From assembly GCF_019061125.1 (NCBI RefSeq), contig NZ_JAHQYI010000002.1, forward strand, positions 310,001 through 374,000: a stretch of DNA of 64,000 nt. Reading direction: 5' to 3'. The notes beneath the pieces were generated by a model that ran no database searches, was not told where the DNA came from, and worked only from the letters and a program-made list of their open reading frames with translations. Below, in pieces: positions 9,258 to 19,000 of this stretch; position 1 is the first letter of the stretch; each line of letters opens with the position of its first letter. Made by a program: the position numbers and the translations under genes. This DNA comes from Microbacterium sp. NC79 (GTDB lineage: Bacteria > Actinomycetota > Actinomycetes > Actinomycetales > Microbacteriaceae).

Positions 9258-9416
9258 TTATCGATCTTAGGTCTCTTCGCTGAGAGTCACTCCTGGTGCA
9301 TATCGGCGCGCGTTGCGACGCTCGCCACGCGCCATTTGTGCGAGAGGAGCGCGCCACAAATAGCCCCGGTGATTCATGCATCTGGGCAGTTTTTCTGTGC
9401 ACAATCTTATGCTAGC

Positions 9417-9435
9417 TTAGGCAAGCCTTACCAAC
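9417..9435 (+). promoter_or_regulatory. DtxR/IdeR-type iron box
   Basis: TTAGGCAAGCCTTACCAAC matches the 19-bp actinobacterial iron-box form TTAGGTAAGGCTTACCTAA at 16 of 19 positions by eye. It lies 56 bp upstream of the iron-binding lipoprotein start, next to a plausible -10 (TATGCT). Expected effect: repression of the siderophore-uptake operon by Fe-loaded DtxR/IdeR. Confidence 0.7.
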
Positions 9436-9490
9436 ATCTGATCAAGATTCTTTGGCGAGGATTCCTCTTCCGCTATCCGAAGGACCGCTC

Positions 9491-10540
9491 ATGCGCACTT
9501 CACGCCTCGCTCCCCTGAGCCTGGTCGCCGTCCTGGCACTCACCCTCACCGCTTGCGCCACTTCTGCCGCGCCCAACACTCAAAACGCACCCGATGGTTC
9601 CGCCGCGATCGGCGCCAATCCCGCATCAGCCGATGCCTTCCCGGTGACGATCGAGCACGTGTACGGCACCACGACGATCACCGAAAAGCCCGAGCGCATC
9701 GCGACGGTCGCGTGGGCGAACCACGAGGTTCCGCTCGCGCTCGACGTTGTGCCCGTCGGCATGAGCAAGGCGACATGGGGCGATGACGACGGCGACGGTG
9801 TGCTGCCGTGGGTAGAAGACAAGCTCGAAGAGCTCGGCGCCGAGACACCAGTGCTGTTTGACGAAACCGATGGCATTCCGTTCGACGAGATCGCCGCCAC
9901 CGAGCCCGACGTGATTCTGGCGTCGTACTCGGGCCTCAGCGAAGATGACTACAAGACGCTCTCGAAGATCGCCCCGGTGGTGGCGTATCCCGACGTCGCG
10001 TGGGGCACGACCTACCAACAGATGATCGAAATGAACGCGACCGCCATCGGCCTGGCCGACGAGGGCGAGAAGCTCATCGCCGACCTCGAGAAGACCACGG
10101 CCGACGCCCTCACTGCCGAGCCTGCGCTCGCCGAGGCATCCGTGATGTTCTCGTACCTCGACCTCACCGATCTCAGCAAGATCAGCTTCTACACCACCCA
10201 CGACACGCGCCCGAGCTTCCTCGCTGACCTCGGGGTGGCGCAGCCCGCCATCATCGAGGAGAAGTCGAAGAACACCACGGACTTCTTCGTCGAGGTGAGC
10301 GCAGAAGAGGCCGAGCTGTTCAACGACGTCGACGTTTTCGTGACGTACGGCGATGAGACCACCGTCGCGACGCTGCAGGCTGACCCGCTGCTGTCGAAGA
10401 TTCCCGCAATCGCCGCCGGCCGCGTGGCCGTGCTGCCGAATGCGACGCCGCTCGCGGCTTCGGCCAACCCGTCGCCGCTGTCGATCGGGTGGGGTATCAC
10501 CGACTACTTCGCCATCCTCGCGGACGCCGCCGCGAAGTGA
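9491..10540 (+). CDS. Iron-siderophore ABC transporter substrate-binding lipoprotein
   Basis: Start ATG at 9491, which gives a clean lipoprotein signal (LALTLTAC, acylated Cys22). The mature protein is a FepB/FhuD-like class III binding protein of about 328 residues, with ATVAWANHEVPLALDVVPVG near the N-terminus, EPDVILASYSGLSEDDYKTL in the middle and a long backbone helix, features of the TroA/FecB superfamily. It likely captures a ferric siderophore outside the membrane and hands it to the FecCD permeases encoded next. First gene of the operon; the iron box lies upstream. The next gene starts within its stop codon. Confidence 0.88.
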   Translation: MRTSRLAPLSLVAVLALTLTACATSAAPNTQNAPDGSAAIGANPASADAFPVTIEHVYGTTTITEKPERIATVAWANHEVPLALDVVPVGMSKATWGDDDGDGVLPWVEDKLEELGAETPVLFDETDGIPFDEIAATEPDVILASYSGLSEDDYKTLSKIAPVVAYPDVAWGTTYQQMIEMNATAIGLADEGEKLIADLEKTTADALTAEPALAEASVMFSYLDLTDLSKISFYTTHDTRPSFLADLGVAQPAIIEEKSKNTTDFFVEVSAEEAELFNDVDVFVTYGDETTVATLQADPLLSKIPAIAAGRVAVLPNATPLAASANPSPLSIGWGITDYFAILADAAAK

Positions 10541-11583
10541 CCAACACCCTCGTCGCACCGATGTCGAGCACCGCCACTATGCGGCGCTCGACATCGGTGC
10601 GCACCCTCTGGTTGCTCGCCAGCGTCGGCGCCCTCGCCGTGCTCGCTGGCCTGTCCGTGGCATTCGGCGTGCGGGTGGTGACGGTTGATGAGGTGCTGCG
10701 TGCGCTGAGCGGAACCGGTGACGGCGTTGCCGAGGCTGCGGTGCAGCAGCGCATCCCGCGCACCGTTCTGGCCATCCTCGTCGGTGCCGCACTCGCCGTC
10801 TCCGGCACCGCCATGCAGGCGGTCACTCGCAACCCGATCGCTGACCCGGGCATTCTCGGCGTCACCCATGGCGCTTCGCTCGCGGTCGTGATCGGTATCG
10901 CGTTCGTCGGTATCACCCACCCGATCGCGTACATCGGTTTCGCGATCGTGGGAGCGACCGGCGCCGCCATCTTGGTGTACGCCATCGGATCTCTCGGCCG
11001 TGGCGGCGCGACTCCCCTCAAGCTCGCGTTGGCTGGCGCCGCCACGACGGCGGCATTCGGTAGTCTCATCGGCGCCATCATGTTGCCGCGCGTTGACCTG
11101 CTGCAGAATTACCAGTCGTGGCAGATCGGCGGGGTGGGTGGCGCCAGCTGGGAAAAGATCGCCCTCCTCACCCCCGTGCTCGCCGTCGGCGCCGCGATCT
11201 GCCTGCTCAGCGCCCGCGGCATGAACTCGCTCGCACTCGGCGATGACCTCGCCGCCGGGCTCGGCGAAAACGTCGCCCGCACCCGCCTCATCTCGGCGCT
11301 CGGCGCGGTTATTCTCGCGGGTGCCGCAACCGCCATCGCCGGCCCCATCGGCTTCGTCGGACTCGTCATTCCCCACTTCTGCCGCCTGCTCGTCGGCACC
11401 GATCACCGCTGGCTGGTTCCGTTCGCCGCCGTCACCGGGGCCGCCCTCCTCGTCGGCGCCGACGTGCTCGGCCGCGTCATCGCACGACCTGGCGAAATCG
11501 AGGTGGGCATTGTCGCCGCCGTGTTCGGCGCCCCGTTCTTTATCTGGATTGTTCGTCGCCAGCGCGTGCGGGAGCTGTCATGA
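10537..11583 (+). CDS. FecCD-family iron-siderophore ABC permease 1
   Basis: GTG at 10537 overlaps the TGA of the binding protein (GTGA), which decides the start over the in-frame ATG at 10561. The ~348-residue protein has about nine to ten membrane helices. BtuC/FecCD hallmarks are seen: AVSGTAMQAVTRNPIADPGILG and, near the C-terminus, GPIGFVGLVIPHFCRLLVG with RVIARPGEIEVGIVAAVFGAPFF. It forms half of the membrane channel together with the next protein. Overlaps the following gene by ATGA. Confidence 0.9.
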   Translation: MTNTLVAPMSSTATMRRSTSVRTLWLLASVGALAVLAGLSVAFGVRVVTVDEVLRALSGTGDGVAEAAVQQRIPRTVLAILVGAALAVSGTAMQAVTRNPIADPGILGVTHGASLAVVIGIAFVGITHPIAYIGFAIVGATGAAILVYAIGSLGRGGATPLKLALAGAATTAAFGSLIGAIMLPRVDLLQNYQSWQIGGVGGASWEKIALLTPVLAVGAAICLLSARGMNSLALGDDLAAGLGENVARTRLISALGAVILAGAATAIAGPIGFVGLVIPHFCRLLVGTDHRWLVPFAAVTGAALLVGADVLGRVIARPGEIEVGIVAAVFGAPFFIWIVRRQRVRELS

Positions 11584-12653
11584 CTGTGATTTCTGGTTTC
11601 GGAACCACGACTACCGCCGGACGCACAGCTCTGGCCGCCCAGGTGCGCGCGAGCCGCCGCTCCCGCGAGCGCCAACGACTTGTCGTAAGCCTGGTGTTGG
11701 CCGCACTCGTGGTCGCCGTGTTTGTGGTGAGCCTCATGATTGGCAAGCAGTTCTACTCCCCGGCCGAGGTGATGCGTGTGCTTCTCGGCGAGCAGGTTCC
11801 GGGTGCCTCGTTCACGGTCGGCGAACTACGTTTGCCTCGATCGGTGACCGCGATCTTGGCGGGTGCCGCGTTTGGCGTCGCGGGCGTCACATTTCAGACG
11901 CTGCTGCGTAACCCGCTCGCCTCTCCCGAGATCATCGGCATCGCACCGGGCGCCTCGGCGACGGCTGTGATCGGGATCGTGGCTCTCAGATGGAGCGACT
12001 CCGCCGTCTCTCTTCTCGCCCTGGGCGGTGCGGTCCTCACGGCGGGCGCGCTCTACCTGCTGTCTAACAAGGGCGGGTTCGCTGGGGCCCGCCTCATTCT
12101 GATGGGTATCGGTCTGGCGGCGATGCTCAACAGTGTGGTCTCCTATCTCCTATCCCGGGCGGGCGAGCGTGACATTCAAGAGGCCATGCGGTGGCTCACC
12201 GGCTCCCTCAACGGAGCATCGTGGGAGCGCGTGTGGCCACTCGCGCTCGCATGGGCGCTCGTGATCATTCCGCTCGTCTTCACCGCCCGCGGTCTCACGT
12301 TGCTGTCGTTGGGTGACGACTCGGCCGCGAGCCTCGGCGTACGCCTCAACATCACGCGGGTCGCGCTGATCGCGGGCGCCGTGGTGTTGCTCGCGTTCGC
12401 GACAGCCACAACCGGGCCGATCGCATTCGTCGCATTCATGGCGGGGCCTATCGCCGCACGACTCGTGCGCCCCGGCAGCTCGCTCTTGATTCCGTCTGCC
12501 CTCGTCGGGGCGTTGCTCGTGATCACCGCTGACCTGATCGGCCAGTTCGCGTTCGACGCTCGCCTGCCCGTCGGCGTCATTACGGGAGTGGTGGGCGCGC
12601 CTTATCTGATTTGGCTTCTCATTCGCACCAACCGATCCGGAGGATCACTATGA
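11580..12653 (+). CDS. FecCD-family iron-siderophore ABC permease 2
   Basis: A 357-residue permease starting at ATG 11580, overlapping the previous stop by 4 bp. The family signature is repeated (GVAGVTFQTLLRNPLASPEIIG, then TGPIAFVAFMAGPIAARLV and ARLPVGVITGVVGAPYLIWLL). It is predicted to pair with the preceding FecCD protein as a heterodimeric siderophore channel. The N-terminal ~35 residues are basic and cytoplasmic. Translationally coupled to the ATPase gene by another ATGA overlap. Confidence 0.9.
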   Translation: MTVISGFGTTTTAGRTALAAQVRASRRSRERQRLVVSLVLAALVVAVFVVSLMIGKQFYSPAEVMRVLLGEQVPGASFTVGELRLPRSVTAILAGAAFGVAGVTFQTLLRNPLASPEIIGIAPGASATAVIGIVALRWSDSAVSLLALGGAVLTAGALYLLSNKGGFAGARLILMGIGLAAMLNSVVSYLLSRAGERDIQEAMRWLTGSLNGASWERVWPLALAWALVIIPLVFTARGLTLLSLGDDSAASLGVRLNITRVALIAGAVVLLAFATATTGPIAFVAFMAGPIAARLVRPGSSLLIPSALVGALLVITADLIGQFAFDARLPVGVITGVVGAPYLIWLLIRTNRSGGSL

Positions 12654-13450
12654 CCGGCGTGCACCAGCTCTCGGCCGAGGCGCTCTCGCTCGCCTACGGC
12701 GATCGCACCATCGTCAATGACCTCGACGTGACGATCACTCCCGGCGCGATCACGTCGATCGTGGGCGCCAACGGATGCGGCAAATCGACCCTGCTGCGGG
12801 CGCTCTCTCGCCTCCTCACCCCGGCCGCTGGTTCCGTAGTTCTGGATGGCCAGTCCATTCACGCTCGCCCGACGAAGGAGGTGGCGCGGGTGCTGGGGCT
12901 ATTGCCGCAGAGTCCCGTTTCTCCGGAGGGAATCGTGGTCGCCGATCTGGTTGGCCGCGGGCGTCACCCGCACCAAAAGGCCCTCGCCCGTTGGAGCGAA
13001 CACGACTACGCCGTCGTCGCCGATGCGCTCGAAGCGACCGGCATTGCCGAGCTTGCCGAGCGGTCGGTCGATGAGCTCTCCGGCGGCCAGCGGCAGCGGG
13101 TGTGGATCGCGATGGCGCTCGCGCAGGAGACTGACATTCTGCTACTTGATGAGCCCACGACGTTTCTCGACGTCGCCCATCAGATTGACGTGCTTGATCT
13201 GCTCACCGACCTCTGCCGCGAGCGCGGTACCACGATCGTGATGGTGCTGCACGACCTGAATCTTGCCGCGCGCTACTCCGATGTACTGATCGCCATGAAA
13301 GACGGGCAGATCATCGCACACGGAACCTCGACTGACGTATTGACGTCGGCGACCGTTGAGCACGTGTTTGGCATTGCAAATCACATCACCATCGACCCGG
13401 TTTCGGGCACGCCGATGGTTACCCCGAAGGGAAGACATCATGTCCGTTGA
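12650..13450 (+). CDS. Iron-siderophore ABC transporter ATPase (FepC/FhuC type)
   Basis: Starts at ATG 12650 inside the previous stop. A 266-residue ABC ATPase with Walker A GANGCGKST (39-47), Q-loop LPQS (about 85-88), signature LSGGQ (143-147), Walker B LLLDEP (164-169), and the switch His in LHDLN. It energises uptake through the two FecCD permeases. The full set (binding protein, two permeases, ATPase) is present in one operon. Its 3' end overlaps the reductase gene by 11 bp. Confidence 0.93.
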   Translation: MTGVHQLSAEALSLAYGDRTIVNDLDVTITPGAITSIVGANGCGKSTLLRALSRLLTPAAGSVVLDGQSIHARPTKEVARVLGLLPQSPVSPEGIVVADLVGRGRHPHQKALARWSEHDYAVVADALEATGIAELAERSVDELSGGQRQRVWIAMALAQETDILLLDEPTTFLDVAHQIDVLDLLTDLCRERGTTIVMVLHDLNLAARYSDVLIAMKDGQIIAHGTSTDVLTSATVEHVFGIANHITIDPVSGTPMVTPKGRHHVR

Positions 13451-14483
13451 AACCACCCGCACCGAATCCCGCCCGTTGAGCGAGCACAGTGACCCAAAAC
13501 GCGACGAAAGCATCGACGTTCCTCCGTTCGTCGTCGCGCGGGTCACCGTCGCCGCCGTCATTCCCCTGTCTCCGAGCTTCGTGCGTGTCACGTTTGCCGG
13601 CGAAGACCTCCGCGAATTCGCAACGCCCGGCGCGGTGTTCGACCTGCGGATCAAGCTGATCTTTCCGCCCGCGAGTGGCGTGCTTCCCCGCATCTCGGCA
13701 GCAGACGGCTGGTACCAGGGCTGGGTGGCGCTGCCAGAGCACGAGCGGGGTTCGATGCGCACGTACTCGATCCGCGATATTCGCGTTGTGGACGGTGAGA
13801 CCGAGATCGATGTCGACTTTGTGCTGCACCTGCAGCCGGGCCTCACCGGCCCCGCGTCAACGTGGGCGTCGCAGGCGCGGGTGGGTCAGGAACTCGTGAT
13901 CGCCGGACCGCGCCGCGGGCGGGATTGGGGAGGCATTGAGTTTTCCCCGGCCGCTGCACCGAGCGTCGTGCTCGCTGGCGACGAAACGGCCGCCCCGGCG
14001 ATCGCGCGCATCATCGAAGACTCCCCCGCATTGCGCGGTGTCGCCTTTATTGAGGTTCCATCGGCCGCCGACGTATTGCCAATCGCTACACCCGCCGGGT
14101 TCACGGTGCGCTGGTTCGCTCGCGCACACGGCGAGGCGCACGGCACCCTCCTCATTCCTGCGGTGCTCGACTACCTCGGCACGGAATCTGCCGAGGTTGA
14201 GATTCAGGATGTCGAGACAGAGGAGCTGCTGTGGGAGACCCCCGCCTACTCGGGTCTGGGCGAACAACTCGCCGCTGGCGCTTCCGCCACCCACCCCACC
14301 CACGCAACCGATGGTTCCGCCGCCGCCCCTGGTTCCGTACCCGAAAAACGGTACTTCTGGATCGCGGGTGAATCCGGCGTCGTCACGACCCTCCGCCGTC
14401 ACCTCGTGAAGGATCTCGGCATCGATCGCACACAGGTCGCGTTCATGGGGTACTGGCGTCGCGGCGTCGCAATGCGCGGCTAG
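13440..14483 (+). CDS. Siderophore-interacting protein (SIP-type FAD/NAD(P)H ferric reductase)
   Basis: ATG at 13440 overlaps the ATPase gene by 11 bp, preceded by GAAGGGAAG. The 347-residue protein has the FAD-binding barrel (SPSFVRVTFAGEDL, then the flavin motif RTYSIRD) and the C-terminal SIP nucleotide-binding signature YFWIAGESGVVTTLRRHL followed by GYWRRG. Such proteins reduce ferric siderophores in the cytoplasm to release Fe(II). A ~20-residue Ala/Pro/Ser-rich insert (around residue 280) precedes the signature and is unusual in length. Last gene of the iron operon. Confidence 0.87.
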   Translation: MSVETTRTESRPLSEHSDPKRDESIDVPPFVVARVTVAAVIPLSPSFVRVTFAGEDLREFATPGAVFDLRIKLIFPPASGVLPRISAADGWYQGWVALPEHERGSMRTYSIRDIRVVDGETEIDVDFVLHLQPGLTGPASTWASQARVGQELVIAGPRRGRDWGGIEFSPAAAPSVVLAGDETAAPAIARIIEDSPALRGVAFIEVPSAADVLPIATPAGFTVRWFARAHGEAHGTLLIPAVLDYLGTESAEVEIQDVETEELLWETPAYSGLGEQLAAGASATHPTHATDGSAAAPGSVPEKRYFWIAGESGVVTTLRRHLVKDLGIDRTQVAFMGYWRRGVAMRG

Positions 14484-14492
14484 ATTGGGAGA

Positions 14493-14927
14493 ATGCGAGC
14501 AGTTGTCACGCGGGTAGCGAGCGCGTCGGTGGAGGTTGACGGAACCATTGTCGGCGAGCTGTCGGAGCCCGGATTGTTGGCGCTCGTGGGTGTCACGCAT
14601 GACGATGGTGAGGCCGAGGCTGCGAAGATTGCGCGCAAGATTTGGGACCTGAGGATTCTCGATGACGAGAAGAGCGCGTCAGATGTGGGCGCTCCGATTC
14701 TCGTCGTGAGCCAGTTCACCCTGTATGGCGATGCGCGTCGCGGGCGTCGCCCATCGTGGACGGCGGCGTCAGGAAGACCGCATGCCGAGCCCCTCGTCGA
14801 ACGAGTCGTTGAGCTGTTGCGTGCGGCGGGCGCGCACGTTGAGACGGGTGAGTTCGGCGCGATGATGCGGGTGTCATCGGTCAATGACGGCCCGTTTACG
14901 ATGCTGCTCGACACCGCAACCCTGTAG
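14493..14927 (+). CDS. dtd: D-aminoacyl-tRNA deacylase
   Basis: A 144-residue protein matching the Dtd family in full length. The catalytic [17 protein letters not shown] region and the Gly-cisPro motif near the C-terminus (SVNDGPFTM) are both present. It hydrolyses D-amino acids, and glycine mischarged on tRNA(Ala), from tRNA, protecting translation. Starts 9 bp after the SIP gene, so it may be partly cotranscribed, although its role is housekeeping. Confidence 0.93.
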   Translation: MRAVVTRVASASVEVDGTIVGELSEPGLLALVGVTHDDGEAEAAKIARKIWDLRILDDEKSASDVGAPILVVSQFTLYGDARRGRRPSWTAASGRPHAEPLVERVVELLRAAGAHVETGEFGAMMRVSSVNDGPFTMLLDTATL

Positions 14928-14957
14928 CCCCGGCCGCCGCGCTGGTAGCGTCGGCAT

Positions 14958-15272
14958 ATGGTGAGTCAACACACGCTCGACACCCTGCGTCACTTCGCCG
15001 AGGAGCGGGAGTGGCAGCAGTTTCACTCGCCCAGCAACCTCGCGAAAAGCATCAGCATCGAGGCGGCCGAGCTGCTTGAGCTTTATCAGTGGAGCGACGA
15101 GGCTGACAGGCAAGAGGTTGCCGATGAGCTCGCCGACGTTTTGCACTACTGCATCGCCCTGGCCCGCGTGATGGGGTTTGACCTCGATGAGATTCTGCTG
15201 TCGAAGCTGGAGAAGACGCGGCTGAAGTATCCGGTCGAGCACACCCGTGGGCGTATCGCGCCGATCGAGTAG
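14958..15272 (+). CDS. MazG-like nucleotide pyrophosphohydrolase
   Basis: A 104-residue all-alpha protein of the MazG/RS21-C6 (dCTPase) superfamily. Metal-binding signature residues are visible: SISIEAAELLELYQW (EAAEL, E) followed by EVADELADVLHYC (ExxDxxD-like). The tryptophan-rich N-terminus (FAEEREWQQFHSP) is typical of this group. Likely hydrolyses noncanonical (d)NTPs to monophosphates. Follows dtd by 30 bp. Confidence 0.87.
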   Translation: MVSQHTLDTLRHFAEEREWQQFHSPSNLAKSISIEAAELLELYQWSDEADRQEVADELADVLHYCIALARVMGFDLDEILLSKLEKTRLKYPVEHTRGRIAPIE

Positions 15273-15318
15273 GGCGCGGAACCTCGGCGCAGGATGCGGG
15301 GAAGGTGACCTTCCAGCG

Positions 15319-15894
15319 TCAGCTGTCGCTGGTTCCGCCGCTCAGCGTTTCACCGCACAGCGATGCGTAGGTCAGCATCTCAGAGATGGTGGCGCTGTAC
15401 TCGTCGTGAAAACGAGTGAGGTCATCGTCGGTGGTGGCGTCAGTGTAGGTCGCTAAGAACGCGCCGGCGTCGATGTGGCCCTCGCCAATTTTCGTCAACG
15501 CGTCGTGTACGCGAGCGTTTTCGATGCCGGCGGCGATGTTGACGACGGTGTCGCCGAAGCCCGAAGTCAGGTCGCTGAGACTCGCGTAGTAGTCGGCGGC
15601 GCCGGGAGCGTCAGGAGCGACGGCGAAGGGTTCTTCTGCGTCGAAGGCGACGCCGGCGTCGTGCGAAGCCTCGGTGCTGGCGGCGTCGAACTGCGTGAGC
15701 GCCCGCTCAAACTTGACCCACGATGACGCGCACGCCGCGTCAAGCTTTTGCTGCGGCTCCGGCACGTTCGTTGGGGTGAGTTCATCAGGCACGGTAATCG
15801 TCGGCTGTGTGACCGGCGCACTGTGCGCATCACACCCCGTGAGCATCAGCGCAGCCGCGATAAGCATCGCGATTGCCATCGGTGGTGTCTTCAT
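15319..15894 (-). CDS. Hypothetical lipoprotein
   Basis: A 191-residue secreted lipoprotein: signal with lipobox LMLTGC (Cys21), then a Pro/Thr-rich linker and an all-helical acidic domain (LDAACASSWVKFERALTQFD and later TLSG). No family recognised. GGGGAGAG precedes the ATG closely. It is convergent with the MazG-like gene 46 bp away. Cell-envelope location is predicted; function unknown. Confidence 0.7.
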   Translation of the reverse strand: MKTPPMAIAMLIAAALMLTGCDAHSAPVTQPTITVPDELTPTNVPEPQQKLDAACASSWVKFERALTQFDAASTEASHDAGVAFDAEEPFAVAPDAPGAADYYASLSDLTSGFGDTVVNIAAGIENARVHDALTKIGEGHIDAGAFLATYTDATTDDDLTRFHDEYSATISEMLTYASLCGETLSGGTSDS

Positions 15895-15964
15895 CTCTCC
15901 CCCTCGCTCGATCGTACCGAGGTGTGCCGAGCGCTGGCCGAGAAGGTGGTCTCGGGGAGGAAGA

Positions 15965-15998
15965 GGGCCGAGGTCATCTGGGGGAATGACCTCGGCCC
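15965..15998 (-). terminator. Terminator of the Ig-repeat surface protein gene
   Basis: A 13-bp perfect stem, GGGCCGAGGTCAT pairing with ATGACCTCGGCCC across an 8-nt loop, lies about 47 bp beyond the stop of the leftward gene ending at 16045. No U-run. Confidence 0.7.
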
Positions 15999-16044
15999 GG
16001 TCGCGCGGCGGCAGAGGCAGCGCACGCGATAGCTTTCGCGCGGG

Positions 16045-19000
16045 TTAGGTGCGCTGTTTGCGCAATACCCGTCCTGCCGCGATCGCTAGTCCTGTCATCA
16101 GGAGCAGCACGCCGAGTGCGAGCCCCTGGGCTTCACCCGCGCCGGTGGACGCGAGCGGCGCAGACGTCGAGGTGGGTGACGGCGTTACCGAAGCAGACGG
16201 CGTCGGCATCTCCGAAGGTTCCGGCGTCGGCACCGGAGTCGGCTCGGGCACGTCAGCGATCGCCAGGGTGTGCGCGGCCGAGTCCGCGGCGGTCATCGAC
16301 GCGTCGGCCGGCACGAATCGCGCCGATACCGACACCGAACCTGCGCTCGTCGCTGGCACCGTGAGCGTCGCCGCGCCATCGGTCAACGCAACGGCGTCGC
16401 CGACGATCTTTCCGTCGATCAGCAGCGCCACGGTTCCGTTCGCCGTCGAAGGCGAACCAATCGCGCGGGTAACCGACGGTGCGGTCGGGTCGCTTAGCGT
16501 GACAGAAACCTGCAGCGTGACCGCGTCGCCAACGTGCGCCTCGGCGGCTGACAGCTGCGACGTGACGGTGCTGGTCCACGCGACGACCGTGGCCGTCGTT
16601 GACGCATCTGCCGGTGCGTGACGGTCATCGCCGAGATAGTCGGCCACCAGCGTGTGGGACCCGACCTCAAGCGTATTGACGGTGAACGTTGCGACGCCGT
16701 CAACGATCGGCGCGGTGCCGAGTACCGTTCCATCGTCGACAAACTCAACGACGCCGGTCGGGTTTTCGCCGTCGATCGTTGCGGTCAACACGCGGTCAGA
16801 ACCGTGCACGGCTGTCGGCGACGCGGTGACGTTCACCGTCGTCGCGATCGGAACCACGTCGTACGTTGCCGATGCGGTGGCCTCGGCAAACATCGTGGTC
16901 TGCGGCGAGGTGGCGATGACGCGGTAGGAGCCGACAGGCAGGGGCGGAACCATGACGGCTGCGGCACCTTCAGCACCCGTGGTGAGGGTGGTGGTGAAAA
17001 GGGGCAGGCCACCGTCAACGCCGTAGATGTTGACGGTCACGTCGCGGGCTTCGAGGGGGCTGCTTTCACTGTCGGTCACGATGAAGGCGAGCGGCATCGG
17101 TGTCATTGCGTCGACACTGGCGAATGCCTCAATCGCGATATTCTGCGCCGCCAGCGACACCGTCAGCGTGCTGGTCGCGGAATCCGTACCGCTGACCCAC
17201 GGGAGCATGGGGATGTAGCGCGCCGCGACGTCGAACGTACCGGCGGTCGTAGTCGGCACGGCAAGCGTCGCAGCACCAGCCACCAATGCCACCGGGTCGC
17301 CAACGACCTGTCCGTCGATCAACAGCTCGACGGCTCCATTCGCCTGCGCACTGGCCGAACCAATCGCGCGCGAGATCGTCGGCGCGTTCGGATCGATCAG
17401 CGCGACGGTGACGTCCATCTCCACAGCGTCCGCGACGAGCGCCTCCGTTGCCGACAGATTTGTCGTGACGACGCTTGTCCACCCGCTCACGGTCGCCGTG
17501 ATTGACGCGTGCGACACGGCATGGCGCACGTCGCCACGGTAGTTCGCGACGATCGTGTGGTCGCCGACATCGAGGGTGTCGATGGTGATCGATGCTGTGC
17601 CATCGACAATGGCGACCGTGCCGATGACGGTGCCATCGTCAACGAACTCCACGAGACCCGTCGGGTCGTCGCCGTCGACCGTGGCTGTGAACGTGCGGTC
17701 GGAACCGTGCACCGCGGTTGGTGACGCGGTGAGAGTGGTTGTCGATGCGATCGGAACGACGTCGTACGTCACCGATTCGGAAAGCGCATCGTAGAGACCG
17801 GTTGCCGCCGCGGTGATTGTGGCGCGGTAGCTGCCAACGGGGAGGGGCGGAACCATAGCACCGGCTGCACCTTCGGCACCGGTGGTGAGGTCAGTGGTGA
17901 ACAGCGGAAGGCCGCCGTCAACACCGTAAACATTGAGCGTGAGATCGCGATAAGCAACGGGAGCGCCCTCGTCGGTGACCGTCGCGGCGATCGGCATGGG
18001 TGTCATCGCGTCGACGCTGGGGAACGCCTCGATGGCGAGGTTCTGCGGGGCAAGCGTCCATACAGTGGGGGTCGTATAGGTGAAGATCGTCACGATGGAG
18101 GGTTGCGACGACGTCATGCGGAAGTTGAGGACGTCCGGGCCGAGTACTGCTGGCGCAGGAATCTGAAAGTCGGCACGCAAGAAGCCGTCCTCCTGAGAAA
18201 CAACTTCGGTGGCAACGTGGGTGGCGCCGCGGTAGACGGATACCGAGGAGCCGGCAAGCTCGTCGGGCGCGCCGGGGAAGATGACATCCAGGCTCGTTTC
18301 CGTTTCGGTCATGCGAGCCGTGGGAGGCGTGGTGACCACAGCGCTCGCATACCGCAGGCCAACGGCCGACACAATTGGCGTACTGGTCGACGAGAAGATG
18401 TTGGGATCCGTAGGTTCTGCCTTCGCGGCAAACACCTCAGGTAAGGGACTCAGCGCGCCGGTACGCGCGGTGAAGGTCGCAACACCGTTTGCGTCAGTGA
18501 TGGCCGTGCCAAGCACGACCGACGCTGGGGGCACCAGTGACGTCTTCAGGAGGCTGACGGGGATACCAGCCATGGCGGGCGTCACCGTCGCGGTGTAGGT
18601 AATGTCGGTGAAGGCCGGGCGCATCCCGCTTGGGTCAAGCGGTGAGATCGTGAGGGTCGTCGTTGTCACGATCGGGGTCACGTCATATGACGACGTGTGC
18701 GTGGCAGGAGCGTGAGATGCGGTTGGGGGAACAATGATCCTGACCACGTACGCGCCAACCGGTTGTGGGGGAATCTCGATTGAACCCATCCCAGCGGAGT
18801 CGGATCGGAGATCGGTAGCAAACACGGGCGACGTCATGTCTGGATACCGAAAGACGGCGACACTGAAGGCCCGTTCTGCAATGGGCACATCCGATGCACC
18901 TGAAAGGACGAATGTGGCTGGCATAGCGGTTCTGACGTCGACCTTGCTGTGCCCCAGCACGACCGAGGCGTTCGTTGCAGCTCCCGCCGAGGCGAGAACG

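Noticed and set aside
8442..9518. 358-codon open frame running opposite the SDR gene into the iron promoter
   Set aside because: Antisense shadow; it would cover the iron box and the promoter of the binding protein gene.
16150..18060. CRISPR-like or non-coding repeat array
   Set aside because: The repetition is in-frame protein-domain duplication inside one gene, with no short identical spacered repeats.
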